A stretch of DNA of 64,000 bases from Klebsormidium nitens (GCA_000708835.1 DF237143.1:1-64000); one strand, 5' to 3'; counted from the first letter of the stretch, positions 36,101 to 48,832 are shown. Translations and numbers: made by a program. The notes: generated by a model not told the origin, from the letters alone.

Positions 36101-38271
36101 TCTCTCAAACTTTTCAAAAGCAGGCGCCTCTATGATCCTTCTGACCAACGGCCGAGGCACCTTGACTTTATCCTATCGTGTGAACTCTCGCCAAGTCGAC
36201 AATATAGCTCAACTCCTTTTCATCGTGTGTGAATACCCAACAAATCGACAACAGTAGCTCCGAATGGCAAATCACTGTCAAACCACTTGCGAGAAGCCAA
36301 GTCCCAGGTCTGCCCACCTGGAGATCCTCTCGCACGTACAGAAACGCGGTGGCCCCCGGCCCGCCGTTGAGGTATTTGTAGCCACAGCCAACTGCGAAGT
36401 CGGCGTTCCACTCGTTCAAAGCGACCGGCACAGCCCCCGCGGCGTGGCTCAGATCCCACAGAACGAGCGCACCCGCCTGGCAAGGCGACGAAAAAGGTGA
36501 CGAGAAAGCACGGATCAATGACTTGGACGAAAGAGAGGGCGTATTGCACTTTATTGAGCTTCTTGAGAGCGAGGGCGTACTGCACTTTATTGAGCTTTTT
36601 GAAGCAAGAATCTACAAAATCTGACTGTACGGGCAAAATATGCTGATGCGAAACAGGCCGTCCGTCAATTCAGCGATCAAAATTCAGGTGAACCTTCAAA
36701 AACGCAAAGCTCGAACAGCACATGCAAGGTGCGGAGTGAGACTGAATGGACATCGCTTCCGGCAACGACATCTGCGTTCGGCCTTTCCATTTCGTCTAAA
36801 AAGCCTGGCAGAACTTTCAGAGTCGAGCGCACAAAGCCTGCGAAATTAGAACTGCCAGCTAACCTTGTGCGCCAACTCGGTGACTGCCCTCCCGTCGTAC
36901 ATAAACCCGCTCTTGAAAACCACGTGCGAGAGTAAAACCAATGCGGTTGTGTCGTCCACAGCAGCTTCAAGAGTTTCCATGTCTACCGTCAGATCGTTGT
37001 CATGGGAAGGGACGAGCTGTAACGCGTGCCTGTTGCCGAGGAGGTTTATGCAACCCTGCAAAATAGAGAGGGGCCAACTTTTGCGGAACCAAAGGCAAAC
37101 ACACGGATCGTTGATCAGCCAGCAATTACGGTCACATTCAGGAAGGTAGCAAATCAGGAGCCAAAGAATTGCTGGGGCCAAGCCAGCCGCAATGAGCTCC
37201 AACGTGTGTAGAGCAACAAAGCCCTGGTATATGGCCGCTGAAGCCCCTGACATCAGCGAAGACGTATTTTCCAAGCGCGCCTCTTCAAGCACCGCATTCA
37301 AGCGGTCACTAAAAAGTATGTCAGGACAGCGGTTGACTTAAAGGATGCAGACACTCATATAACTGACTCCAGAAGAGCCCAAAGACGGGGACACAATCAC
37401 ACCTCATCGACGGACCATCGACAAAAGGGACAAGGACCAAATTTAACTTTTACGAGAAAAGTATGGCCTTACCTCAATAACATAGATGTCAGACGGGAAA
37501 TTGAGCGTATCAGTCACGATCTTGGTGCGGCCGGGACGGAGTGCAAGCGCTGCCAGGATTAGCTTGAACAGATTGACCGACGTCGAGTCGCAGGCAATGA
37601 CTTCGTTAGAGCGCGCCCCGACCATTTGCGCTATTTTCCCGCCTACCCTGGTGGAAGTCTCGTACCAACCGCAAGAACCCCAGGAGCGAATCAACTTTTC
37701 TCCCCACTCTCGTTCCACGCGGTTCTGCGAAAACGGAAAGCAGCTTTAGAAAAACGTGTGAGGGCTGCCGTTGTGCATCATGGAAAAAACGCATCAATAC
37801 ACTCTTAATCAGCTCTCAAACAAGAATATCAGACACGAGTCTCGTTAGGAAAAAGGACACTTACGGTGTTTGTAATTTGCGCAAACACCGACTTCCCTGG
37901 CTGCTTACTCACCACGGCTGCTACTTACTTTAACAGGCATAGATTATCCCTCACACAATCCTTCACATTGAAGAAACATTTTCAGGCCTCGGAGCAAGCA
38001 GCTTCCCCATCGCAATTTGTCTGCACGAAAGGAACGCAGAAACAGACACTTCAGCGCTGCTTACCTGGATCACTGGCATGGTCCGCTTGGGCAGTCTCCC
38101 CAGCGAGTTTCCATCCACATAGATCAACTCTTCGCCGTTGATTGCAAACTCTTCCCGCTTGGCCGCCAGGCTGTCTTGCTTGTCTAAGCCCTCAGCATAT
38201 GCTTGGCTGGTGTCAAAGCTGTCACCCTCCTTTGGGGCTAGCTTCAGGTCGGCCATGTTGAACACCACCAT
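33198..38271 (-). CDS. KYNU: Kynureninase, bacterial type
   Basis: PLP enzyme of tryptophan catabolism that cleaves kynurenine to anthranilate and alanine (or 3-hydroxykynurenine to 3-hydroxyanthranilate). Seven exons, all phase 0: 38065-38271, 37473-37724, 36864-37055, 36318-36476, 34990-35220, 33739-33933 and 33198-33284; 440 aa. Signatures: [12 protein letters not shown] near 51-62, [21 protein letters not shown] with Asp225, and [12 protein letters not shown] with the PLP lysine at about 251. The Asp-Lys spacing of 26 matches human D250/K276. Later blocks are [26 protein letters not shown] and [13 protein letters not shown]. The last blocks follow the bacterial KynU form rather than the animal/fungal form, so transfer from bacteria is a reasonable inference; the introns rule out contamination. 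No targeting peptide is evident. Introns 4 and 5 hold arrays copied from the heads of the next exons. Confidence 0.93.
33868..34440. repeat. Tandem array duplicating the head of kynureninase exon 6
   Basis: Four units of about 145 bp, starting near 33868 (real exon), 34016, 34166 and 34306. Each contains TCACGTGGC..., the exon-head sequence with GAGTACCCC, the splice acceptor and part of the upstream intron ending in a GCCGGCCGCT word. The second unit keeps an acceptor (TTTTAGCAG) and an open frame for about 22 codons of the exon; the third has a stop at its second codon; the fourth is degraded. Confidence 0.85.
35161..35785. repeat. Tandem array duplicating the head of kynureninase exon 5
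   Basis: The real exon head and acceptor (35161-35245) are followed by copies at about 35341-35430, 35500-35560 and 35605-35695 and a short remnant near 35765-35795. Each contains versions of GCACTGGTCCTGCGGAACA, and the better ones contain CTGGCCGAACCAGCCCC and GATGGTGACGTCAGA. The first copy keeps the acceptor and about 20 open codons ([12 protein letters not shown]). Confidence 0.85.
36535..36602. repeat. Two-copy 33-bp tandem repeat in kynureninase intron 3
   Basis: The unit GAGGGCGTAYTGCACTTTAT and the following TGAGCTT occur twice in tandem between exons 3 and 4. Confidence 0.8.
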
Positions 38272-39455
38272 CGTGCCTTGAAAAAGTAATCACGTGCGTC
38301 AGCTTTTCCACTCTAACAAGCTGATGGTTTGAGTGAATTTCAAAGAGGTGAGACCAGACAGACGTTGCCTCACGTTCAGGGCTGATTTGATGAAAAGTCT
38401 TTGGCTCCTGGCACACGTATACAAATACATGCACAAAAGAGAAGAACTCCCTTACGAGGACCCTGTCAATAAAATCAAGCTCACGGTTGTTAACATGTGC
38501 TGCGAGGATTGTCAGCTTGTGAAACAACTAGCGCTCTCCCAATTACTAGACCTACCCACATGATACTGCTGAGAAAGGTAGAGAAAGACAACTTAAGGGA
38601 TGCTAAAAGGCTTAGCAGGAGACCTTATGTCAAGTACTGATAGGGGCGTAAGTAGAGAATCGTATCACTTCATTGTTACGAGGGCTCAGAAAGCAGTTAT
38701 CGCCACCGTCTCACCTAAAAGACGTGTAGTTGTATCCAACCTGCGCACCTCGAATCCAATGTCCAGCAAAGGAAGAGTTTACGTCTCGGTTGGGCGGTGA
38801 CCTTGAACTGTGCACTGGCAAGCACCGCAGTTGAGAATTGCGGCCGCTTCTGATTGAAAAAGCTTTTACAGAAGCTTGATCCAGCTGAGAAAGGTTCCTC
38901 AGCTCAGCTCAGCTCAGCTCAGCTCATGGGCCGCTCTAAGCCAGCTGTAGTAGGTAGGTAAGCTCCGGAGTCTGTCTCTCTGCATGGCGCGTTGAAATTC
39001 TCGAGATGGCGCACACATGGTGCAGAGTGCAGCGGCCAGCCTCCTGCAACACACCGAAACCGATGCTGGCGTGGACAAAGCAGATCCTGAGTGGGTAGCC
39101 ACGTGGACCCCGTGGTAACGATGACGCCAGCAAAAACTGGGTGTGCGTCAGCTCCGGGACCGTCACCATAGCCACTGTATCATTTCATAAGCTATCCGTA
39201 TAAACCAAAAGCGATCACTCTGCTCCGGAATTTATCGGCCAATTAAAACAAATATCGGCCTTTGCAAGTTTGCCCTTGCATTTTCATTCTCGACAGCTGA
39301 GCTGAAGTCTGCGCCCATGTGGCGCTTGAAGAAAGGACGGGCAAGGCGCTTGAAGCCCCTCAGCGTCCAAAGAATGCATCAACTTAGAGAGATCATTCAT
39401 TTGTGAGTGCCTCTGCCAGGCTGTAAGGTGATGCTCGTGTCCAATAAGCGCAGGA
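38272..39455. other. Divergent intergenic region (kynureninase / RELCH promoters)
   Basis: 1.2 kb between opposite start codons, holding a pentanucleotide microsatellite at 38901-38925. The frame 38936-39175 (minus) has no recognisable domain. Confidence 0.55.
38901..38925. repeat. (AGCTC)5 microsatellite
   Basis: Five exact tandem copies of AGCTC, partly self-complementary (AGCT), in the shared upstream region of kynureninase and the RELCH-like gene. Confidence 0.95.
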
Positions 39456-42400
39456 ATGGCAGCGGCTCCAGTAGACAAAGACGCCGTGTGTCATCAGGTC
39501 GTGAAGTTTCTACTCCAGGAAAACTATGTCCTCACAGCCTTTGAGCTGCTCCAAGAGCTGCTGGAAGATGGACAGGTCGGCGCGCCTGCAGAGTTGCTGC
39601 AGCAGTACTTTGCTGACGAGGCAAAGTTCTCGGCGGCGGAGATGCTGCGGCTGCAAACCCTGGAAAGTGAGTGCTCCTGAAAGACGCGTTAGAGAAGTCT
39701 TTGCATCTCAAGTGAAGCTCAGCTCTGCAGCTGCACATTGATTGGGCTCTGCATCTGACGATCCTTTCATCATCGTAGAGATTGTTTGCGGGTGTTAGCA
39801 ATGAGGCACTCGAGAATGTTCGACCCACAGCTTACCACCTCCTGTGACAATCTAATTTTCTTTTGCTGACTGCTTGCTTGGAGTGTGTCAAATCGTGAAG
39901 AAGGACATCAGGAAACTGCGACTAGATTGAGGTGTTGAGTAAAGTCGTGCAATGTGCAGCAATCTGTGCGTACTTCCAGTGAAGCGTCGTTTGCCCCAAC
40001 TCTCCATTCCCCAGAAGGTCACAGCAGCAGTGGTTGTCATTAGGAGGCAAATTTCCGCTGTGCTGGCCAAGGAATCAAGTGGCGGTCGTGTTTTCAGAAC
40101 ATTGCAAACCATGAATGTACAACGATAGCAGGCATTCTTGAGACTTTTCTTTGCTTCGATCCGCTGTAATCCGCGTTACAACTCTGCTAGCCCCATGCGA
40201 GTTCAGCTCAGTTGCGGGAACTCTTATCCAACTTCTGTTGTTTTTTTTCATGTTAAAAGATCCGATTTGCCCCTTTCAAGTCATTCCTTGTTGCTAAGTT
40301 TGTCGGGTTGCAATCCGCGATGTCACGCCAATCTATTTGCAGTGTCGCTTGGAAGAAACTGTAACGAGCTCTAAACTTGTTTTGTCTCGACGTCGTCTCA
40401 TCTCCACTGAATTTATTCAACAGAGTGCGCTCACAATATCCTCGAGTAGAATGCAAACTAGACTGAGTGTCAGGGAATGTCAAGCAACGACGAACTCCTT
40501 TGCCCGATCGATGCAGGTCTTGATCTCCAGAAATTGTCAGACGCAAAGGAAGCGGCGGACGAGGCTGCAGCCGTCAGCCAATACGAGCTGCGTATTGCGA
40601 AAGAGGACATCAAGAGCTTGCAAGAAAGTTTAGAGAGGCAGAAAGAAGAGGCCATCTCCGCACCACAGCAGGGCTTTCTCACCCCTGGCACCCCCCAAAA
40701 GCCGCAAGGCCACCGCAAGACTCTCTCAACATCACTAGAGAACCTGAGCGGGGCAGAGAAGCGGGACCTCAATGCAGCTGTGCAGGAGTACCTCAAGTCT
40801 CGCAGCTACAAGCTGACCGCCATGACCTTCTGTGATGAGGTGAGAAGTGCGCGGTGGTGTCATTCGCCAGATCGCATCATGGACAGTCTATGTATTTCAG
40901 CTCTGAGTCCTGCACTCGAAGTTGTGTGATTGCTTGCATTGCCATGGCGGTAGTTTTGTACCTGCAAAGTCAATTTCCTTGAGTCTTTAGTTCTTCCATC
41001 CGAAAAGTCAGATCCCATTGCTCCTGCTGGTCCAGGTATCGGACCAGGACTTGGATGATTGGCCTGCCGGGCCTGGCCATGTACCGGACGCCCTGCGCAG
41101 CTACTACGCCCATTTTATAGCGACTGGGACAGAGGACGTTGAGGTCAGATCTCAGCCAATCACTTCTGGGTTTGATAATTGGTTCACTGGTTCACAAGGG
41201 TCACAGGTCTAGCTTTGCACTTTTCAGCGAACCTCGGTTCAATCGTGGCCTAACCTGTCAAAGCTGGGCCGCAAAGCTTTGGATAGCAGACGTGTTGCTC
41301 TATGGTTTGTCTTATGCCGCAACCGACTCTTGCCTTTCAAGGTCCCAAATAGACCTTTGTTGGTCCGGCTCTCTACCATCCTCCTTGTTGAGTTCGACAG
41401 GTTCCTGAAGGTGACATGCCTTCTTCTATTTCACATAACCCATCCTCTGGTGAGCTGGGATCCGGGATCCTGACTGTGAGCTGGGATTACAAGCTGGTTC
41501 GCGGATTTTAGTAATCAAAAACAATCCAATCTTTGATCCAGGGGTTGAAGGCTGAGAACGAGCGGTTGGCCTCGGCAGCCGAGGAAGCGCGCAAGAGCTC
41601 GGAGGAACAAGCGCAGCAACTACTTCGGGTAAAGGAGGCTGCTGATGGGGCGCAGAAGGAGCTGTCCGAGCTCAGAGCGCAGTTGGCCTCAGCCAAGCAA
41701 GATCTGGAGAAGGAGCGGTTACGAGTCAGGGCGGCAGAACAACGAGCGGCTGGGGCGGAAGCACGGGCAACCAAAGCGACGGGGGCGGAAGCGGATAAGG
41801 TCAGAGAACCGAACGGCGCTCTGTCTAATGGGGAGTCGGAACAGGGCTCCTTGCGAGCTGAAGACGGAAGAGAAGGCGGTTCGACGGCAGCGGAGCGAGG
41901 GGGAAGCGAAGTAGCTAGTTTAGACGGCGCCGAAGCGGGGCGCAGTCTTGAAAACGGGTTTGCCAAACCGAGCGCGCCGGAACCCGATCTGGACACTGTA
42001 AGGACGGTCGCCGAGTCGCTGCCCCGGATTGTGCCTAATGTGTTGATCAACAAGCGGGAGGAGCTGCTGCCGCTGTTCATCGTCGCGATCGAGAAGTCGC
42101 CCGACGGCGAGACGCGCGCGAATCTCACGAACAGCCTCTTCAACCTGATAAAGAAACCGGACGACGCGCAGCGGAAGATGATCATGGACGCGTGCGTGGA
42201 GCTGGCTCAGAAGATCGGAGAGGCGAGAACGGAAGAGGAGTTGCTGCCGTGCTGCTGGGAGCAAATTAGTCACAAGACCCCCGAGCGGCGGCTCTTGGTT
42301 GCCAGCTCGTGCGGACAGCTGGCGCGGTACGTGCGTCCGGAGATGCGGACGTCGCTCATCCTGAGCATTGTGCAGCAGCTTGTGGAGGACAGCGCGGCGG

Positions 42401-45400
42401 CGGTGCGGGGCGCCGTTGTGCAGAACCTTGCGCGGTTGTTGCCGCTCTTCCCCGACTATGAAAAGTATGCCAAGGTGAGCCAAGAGAGTGGCATGCTGTT
42501 TCCTGCAAATGAAAGATTTGTTTGGTAGCACATCCTGCACGAGGCAGAGAATGTTCGTCTCAGAAGTTCAGTAGGTGGAAAAGCTACTCTTACAACCACT
42601 TCTCTGTCCAAGCTCTTATCGGGTTGTGTTTAACGTATCTGCTGAAGCGGACTCGGTCTCCACTGAAAGTCATCTTCCGCTTTAATCTGTATACCCAGCC
42701 GCGAGAGAGCTCCCAGCTCGCTAAACACCCGATTGCGAATATAAACAACATCCCTCGCGTTCTTGAGTCTGTTACGTACCCTTGAACAATTCCCCCCGGT
42801 CTCCTCTCCTAGGTGGAAGAGCTGACGTTGCGGCTCATTTTGGACCCCGAAGCTGAGGTCGTCGAGAGTGCGTTCACCGGGCTGCTGCCGGGCTTCCTGG
42901 CGTGGGCCAAGGCCGGGGACAAGCTTATGGCCAAGCTGCTGCCCAGCGTACTGGCGAGAGCGCTCACCACTGTGCAGGTTAGGCGCAAACGCTTGTGGTT
43001 GCTTGCGCTTCAGACACGACGATAATCTGGTTACGGGTAAATTTATCCGGAAAACACGGTATCCATTACTACTGGTGTCATCAATGTGTTTGAATGCATT
43101 AAGCGACACCTCTTGCCTCGTTGCCGGTTTCCTGCTTCTGTCTGGTGTCTGAAAGATTCGTGGGCCATGACCGATCTTCAGGGACGTTATGCCAGAGCTG
43201 ACGAAGTTCTGAAGCACCTTTGGACCACCTTGCTTCTTGTATATTCAAGCGATTGTTTGAATGGCAGATGCCGCACTTATCAGTCGGTTTCACATTTAAT
43301 CTTGTGCTTCGCGCATTTCCCTCTGATTTTACAATTGCGAAGTCCTGTGCAACCCTTTTAAACTCAACACCTCTCATTACTTCAGCCAGAAGGTCAGATT
43401 GCATCACTCCTCCATTCTCCCATCAGCGGTGCACCCCCCCTTCTGGCGCGGCTGACAAAAGCACAACCAGTGAATCCCGCAGAAGTTCCCACTTTCCGAT
43501 GTCCTTTGCCCTCGACTCAGATTCCCGTCAGATCCTGACGTCCATGCACTTCCAAAATTAGACCGGCGTCAGCCTCATCCCACAGCACCATGGGCAGTCT
43601 TTACGTTATTTCCGTGTCCAGAAACTGAGACTCGTTACTCCCTTCCCCCAGCGGTGCACTCCCGCTAGTGGCGTGGCTGACGCCGCGGAGGCACAGCTGC
43701 GCGTGTTGGGCGAGCGCGAGCGGTGGAACCTGGACGCGCTTCTGCGGCTGCTGCAATCGCACCTGCTGCCCGAGGCGCGGGCGGCCGTCGTGCGGGGGTG
43801 CCCCTTCCCCTGCAGCAAAGCGCTCGCGGAGGACGGTGCAGAAGCGGACGGCGCCGAGCCGGAGCACGTCTTCTCGGACGTCCGGCTGCTGGAGTACGCC
43901 AAGTGAGCGTCGGGAGCAGCCATAGGACCTTCTCGGAACAATCTTGAATGTAGGGTGTTATCGGGGTAGCAGCTCCTCAGAATTGGGCAGGGCCCTTCTT
44001 GACATAATGCGGACAACTTGCACGAACGCCAATATACACTTTGAAAGGAGACCGGTCCGCTGAAGCAGCGTTATGGAGTTTGGCCTGCGAACAAGGTCCT
44101 CAGCAACTTGTGCGTTGTGTTTCAATGAATTTGCTCCTGCTTGTGTCCTTGGGGGTGGCTCTAGGTCCCCGAATATGCATGCAGGAAAAGCTTCGCAGGG
44201 CGATTTCGCGGTATCAACTACGCTTAGCGCAAGCATCGTATGGCGTCAGAGTTGGCCTGTTTCTGTTTGGTCTGAGCTCGAATTCCCTCCGCGGTATTTC
44301 GCAGGTCGAGCCAGTCGTGGCCCACTTTCGACTGGCTGGTGAACGAGTGCCTGGCGGGGCTGCTCCAGCTGGCGTGCATGATCCAGCCCCGGGAAGAAGG
44401 CCTCCGCAAGGCGCTCAGCAACGTAAGTTCCGCTTTTCAAGCAAAGTGGAAGCGGTGCATAGATGTCGGGCGGCGCCTCTGACAGTCGCATGGGAAATGC
44501 AAAAAGCGCTCCGCTGTTGTGTGTTTGAATCTCCATCTGGCTGCTCTTGGGTCGGGAAAGAAACTCTTTTCTTGTATCTTCATTGTCAATGGCACTGGTT
44601 CCTTCATGGTTTATATTCTTGAATCACTGTACAGCGCTTGGCGGCTCTAGACAAGCAAGAATGCAAACCAACCCACTCGCTAGCCAAGGCTTTCTTAAGC
44701 CCCGTCATGGGTTTGGAGGCTACTTGAAGAACGAGACTGAACAAAATTTTGACCACAGCGAGAACGGATTCCTTGCCTCATTCCTTTGCCCCGTTCCTGT
44801 CGGTCTGTACTAAAGCCAAATTCCAACCACGCCCCCGCTGTGTCTGTGTGCAGCTGGTTCTGTCCGTGAGCGAGCTGTTTGGCAAGTTCTTCCTCCAACA
44901 CGTCATGCTGCCGATGTTCCTCACGGCCGCCGGCAACGAGGCCGACCTGTCCGGGCTGCCAGCATCAGCGCACGACAAAGTACAAGGTAAGGCGCTCCCG
45001 GAGCTTTTGCTGCTTCTCTTCCCCTACTGTCCTGCTGGAAGGACAATCGTTGTTTCCAGCCCTATGTTTCACTGTGCCTCACGTCTGAGCCCGCCACGCC
45101 GAGCGACAAGAAGCTTGCCTGGTTCGTTTAGTGCGGCCGCTGTGCTTCTCAACGCCACGTCCTCGTCTTTCCGGTCGCACTGTCGAACAATGATGGCACT
45201 TCCAACCTATCCCTGTAATCCTGATGTCTTTCCCTGTATCTCAAGCTATTTCCCGACCTTTTTCAGGCCTGAAGCCGGCCATGCCGAGCGGCGAGAAGCT
45301 GGCCCGGCTGTGCGTGGTGTCGCTATTGGTGGCATGCTTAACGCACCTGTGTACTCTAGCCTTTGTTTTATCGGCTATTTCCTGGCTGCATCCCCTTAAC

Positions 45401-48400
45401 TGAAGCCGTCTTCTCATCTGTTTTCATCTCTTTCCAGGCCTCAAGCCCGCCACGGCGAGCGGCGAGAAGCTGGCCCGGCTGTGCGTGGTGCCGCTGCTGC
45501 TGGCCGGGGTCCTGGGCGCGCCCGCCATGCGGGAGGGCGCGCTCGCGGAGTATGTGCGCGAGCTGGTGCTGCAGACCAGCCTCAAGGACGGCGCCTGGAG
45601 CACCGGCCACACGCCCGACCTCATCGACGCCCTGCGCTTCCTCTGGTGAGCGGAGAGCGATCAGATTCTCAGAGCGTTGGACTGTGAGCGACGAATCTAC
45701 CGCGTGAAAGCCTGAGGTCTTGGGTTTCGATTTCGAGATCTGCCGTGCTGTCGACGGTCGAGACACTGCCGGTTCTCTCGACGCCCTGTGCTTCCCCTGT
45801 TGAGCGGACAAGGACAAGGATCCGGCCTTTGAAGGAGTGCGGTTTGCGGGGTGGTTAAAGCCGGTGGATCTCCGTCAGGAACTTCTGCTTTTTGTTTTAT
45901 TCTCCATACCTGTTCTTGGCAGTACTCTGCTGCTTCACGGTCCCCTTGGCTAGCGGATGTGCACATTTGGAGATAACGAATGTGAGCGGAAAGGTTGAGA
46001 GCGGATGATTGATAAAAAGCGCTTGTTGATTTCGGTTTGCCTTCCCACCCCCTGCTTCAAGTGCAAAGCCCTCCGTCTGGCTCTTGCTGAAAGTGCGCCG
46101 ACGCTTGTTGGACGTGACCCTCTTTTAACACCAGCTATTGAGCTGACGCCAATCGTGTCGGAGTCAGCGTAAGTACGGCTTGACTTTTCGGAGGCTAGCC
46201 TTCGGTCCTGCTGACGTCAGCTTCTTTTTCCTTGCAGCACGTTCGAAGCCCAGCAGTCGGTGGTGCTGGGGGTGCTGTGGGAACTGGTGGTCAACCCCAG
46301 TGCGCAAGTCAAAGTCAGCGCCGCCGTTATTTTCAAAGCCATGGTGAGCCTTCGCGCTGCGAATCCCAGTTGGTAAAACTGCTGATTCGTGCTCTTTCAA
46401 TCTTGACTGCTTCGACGCATCTGCTAAATTGTAGCTTGACACTGTCGCTGTAATTTTTCCGATCAGACCCGCAGTTTGCAAACCAGTGTATTGTACTCGG
46501 GTGCGCACATGCGGAGATAATCTTTGATTGTGTGTGTAATCTGCTAAGATTCCCGGCGGCCTGACTCTTCGCTCTTGTAGTTTGTCAATCCATTGAACTT
46601 GCACTTTCTTGTGGTGACGATCACTACAAACGTTGGATTTGATGCTGTAGGTACCGTACGTGGACCTCGACAAAGTGACCCGGCAGGTGCTGCCCGCCCT
46701 AGTTACTCTGGGTTCCGATCCCAACGTGGAGGTCAAGCACGCCAGCATAGACGCGTTTGGGGCGGTCGCCCAAAACTTCAAAGACGACGGGGTGAGGATG
46801 CCCCCAGACCGCTTTGCTTATCGCATATATTTGAGCAAGTTAGCTCATTTGCTCTGGTTATTCTCGAACACTCTTGAGAATGCAGATGCATGATTACAGA
46901 AACAGGTGATCTTGCTGATCATATTTCGCAGTCAGGTGTCAATGTTGCCGAATGCCTTTCCGCCAAGTATTACGCGCCCCCTGGTCCTCACGACTGTTGG
47001 CCTCGCTTATCTTTGATAACGCCATGACAGCGTTCGTTTTGGCATCCGTTTATCAGACGCCCTCCACCCGTGGCTCGCTCCTTTTCATAGCCACGCTCCT
47101 TCTCGAGCATTGAAGAAGGACTGGCTTTCATGCCTCTCCTCAATCCTGGATGAGGGTCCGTGTTCGGCTGGTATCGAGCAAGCCTTCCACCTGGACGGCT
47201 GTCTGGGATCTACAAGTTCGTGCGACACGAAAGTCCGGAAGTCTGAAAATGGGGATGTTTTTTCCTACAGGGGCCGACAGAAAACCCGACAACCCGATAT
47301 CCCAGAGGTTACCCCTTTTGTCAGATCACGGGCGATCTCTGCGTTTAAGAGACTCCTGCCCAGCTTTCGAGAGCCTAGAAGCTGGCTGTCCCTCTTGTCG
47401 TCTCTGGTACTGACTGTCAGATCCGTTGACCACAGAGACCCTGCGCGCTTGACAATCTTTCACCGCCCGCAGATCGTGGACAAGATTCGCGTCCAGATGG
47501 ACTCGTTCTTAGACGACGGTTCCCACGAGGCATCTCTCGCCGTCATCAAAACCCTCTCGACAGCGGCGCCGCTTATGGCCACCCCACCGCGAGAGTACCT
47601 CGCCGCAAAAGTCCTGTCGCTGGCCAACACTAATGCGCAAAGCTCCGCCAGCATCACGCGGCGAGGCGCGATGGCCGAAGTGCTGTATGACGCCCTGTGC
47701 TCGCTCAATGGGTGCGGTGAGTGAACGCCGGTGGCTGACTCATCGGTCCTGGCTGGATATGAGAATGTGGGGTTTGTTCGGGTCCTGGAAATGACGATCA
47801 GCTTCGTTCGTTTTGTCGAAGTATTCTAGCTTAGTCGTTCCGTCTGTTCGGGCCGTCCGCAACGGTAAGTCTTTCCTTTTAAAAAGCTGAGACCGTTTAC
47901 CTTCTGTCCCCAAATGTCGCGCAGCCAGTTGCTTCGGCCCTGTGACAAGTACCCGCGGTTACCTGTGCGGCGTGATTCTCCTCGTTAAAAGGCGCTTTTC
48001 TTCTTTGCTGCAGAAAGCTGACCACGGATTGTGCCTCCAGTACCAATGCAAAGGCCCACTATTCTCCTGTCCCTTCTAACCTTCTGCAGCCCTCGCTGAC
48101 TTCCAGTATCTCTGTGTCACTGTTGCTACTTCTGCACGTCGGCCCTATCACTTTCCCGGACTCAAACTTGTCGAAAATTCTGATTCCCAGCCCACCCTCG
48201 ACTAATCTCACCCCGCCCTATTTGCCGGCGCAGAGCTGTCCCCGTCCGTCGTGAAAGACTCGTTCCTGCCGGCCATCCACGCCCTGCTAAAGGACCCCGA
48301 GATTCTAGAGGGCGCCCAAAAGGAGGGCCTCGAGGGGATGCTGAAAGAGCGCTCCGGAACCACCATCCAGACGGCGCTTTCTATGCTAGGGGGGATGCAC

Positions 48401-48832
48401 CTGCGGAAAGCGTCCATGGAGCGCGTTTTTGACAACGTGATGGGCAAGAAAGAGACGCAGACGGTGCCGATTACGCCCCCCCCTGCGGCGGCCGTATCCC
48501 CGGCCGCGGAGAAGCCCCCCGCGGAAGAAGGGCGCATCAAGAAGATGATGCGGCTGAAGTACGAGGTGAGAAGAGCGTGTGCAGGTGGTGAGAGTCGGCA
48601 GGGAGTGCGTCAAGGCGTGTGGATTGACCACTGCAGCCCAGTGCCTGCATTTGCGGACTTCAACGCTCACTCACCCGGCTTGAGCAGATGAATGTAACGG
48701 TATTTACCACCTGCCCGTGCATCAACCTCAAACCTTCCAACACGTGTCATGTGCGTGCAGGAGGTGATGCGGCAAAGAAGCAAGCCAACCGGCGCAGAGT
48801 CGCCTGGAGCCAACTCACCAAGCGCACGTTAG
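39456..48832 (+). CDS. RELCH: RELCH-like LisH / coiled-coil / HEAT-repeat protein
   Basis: Homologue of RELCH (KIAA1468), which in animals links Rab11 endosomes and OSBP in sterol transfer to the trans-Golgi; the plant role is not established. Fourteen exons: 39456-39666, 40517-40839, 41036-41143, 41542-42474, 42813-42977, 43652-43902, 44305-44422, 44854-44986, 45438-45645, 46238-46343, 46651-46791, 47473-47716, 48234-48565 and 48761-48832. The product is 1114 aa (human about 1216). LisH 1 is about 8-40 (VVKFLLQENYVLTAFELLQE). Coiled coil follows, then LisH 2 at about 154-178 (AVQEYLKSRSYKLTAMTFCD) running into DQDLDDW, as in RELCH. A second coiled coil spans about 215-330 with an acidic linker, then HEAT-type helices to about 1000. 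The tail is Pro/Ala-rich and basic (GRIKKMMRLKYE). Exon edges are copied in neighbouring introns. An OSBP-related gene lies in this window, but 34 kb away. Confidence 0.88.
43424..43456 (+). repeat. Decoy copy of the head of RELCH exon 6
   Basis: These 33 bases match 43649-43681 (acceptor CAG plus the first 30 bases of exon 6) at 28 of 33 positions by eye. They lie about 225 bp upstream in the same intron and are also preceded by a pyrimidine-rich tract. Confidence 0.75.
45085..45333 (+). repeat. Two decoy copies of the head of RELCH exon 9
   Basis: The real exon head begins at 45438. A close copy lies at 45264-45333, including TTTTTCAG, and keeps the exon-9 frame open for more than 20 codons (GEKLARLCVV). 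A second, more worn copy without a good acceptor lies at 45085-45122 (GAGCCCGCCACGCCGAGCG). All three are in intron 8 or at its end. Confidence 0.85.
45776..45808 (+). repeat. Copy of the tail of RELCH exon 9 in the following intron
   Basis: This resembles 45621-45654 (last codons of exon 9 plus donor): CGACGCCCTGYGCTTCC is shared, followed by TGAGCGGA. The donor GGTGAG has become GTTGAG in the copy. Confidence 0.7.

Noticed and set aside
33198-38271. Bacterial contamination as the source of kynureninase
   Set aside because: Six GT-AG introns with matching phase and flanking plant-lineage genes on the same sequence show it is a nuclear gene.
43601-44016. Minus-strand frames opposite RELCH exon 6
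   Set aside because: They are GC-rich antisense shadows; the plus-strand exon joins its neighbours in phase and matches the RELCH layout.
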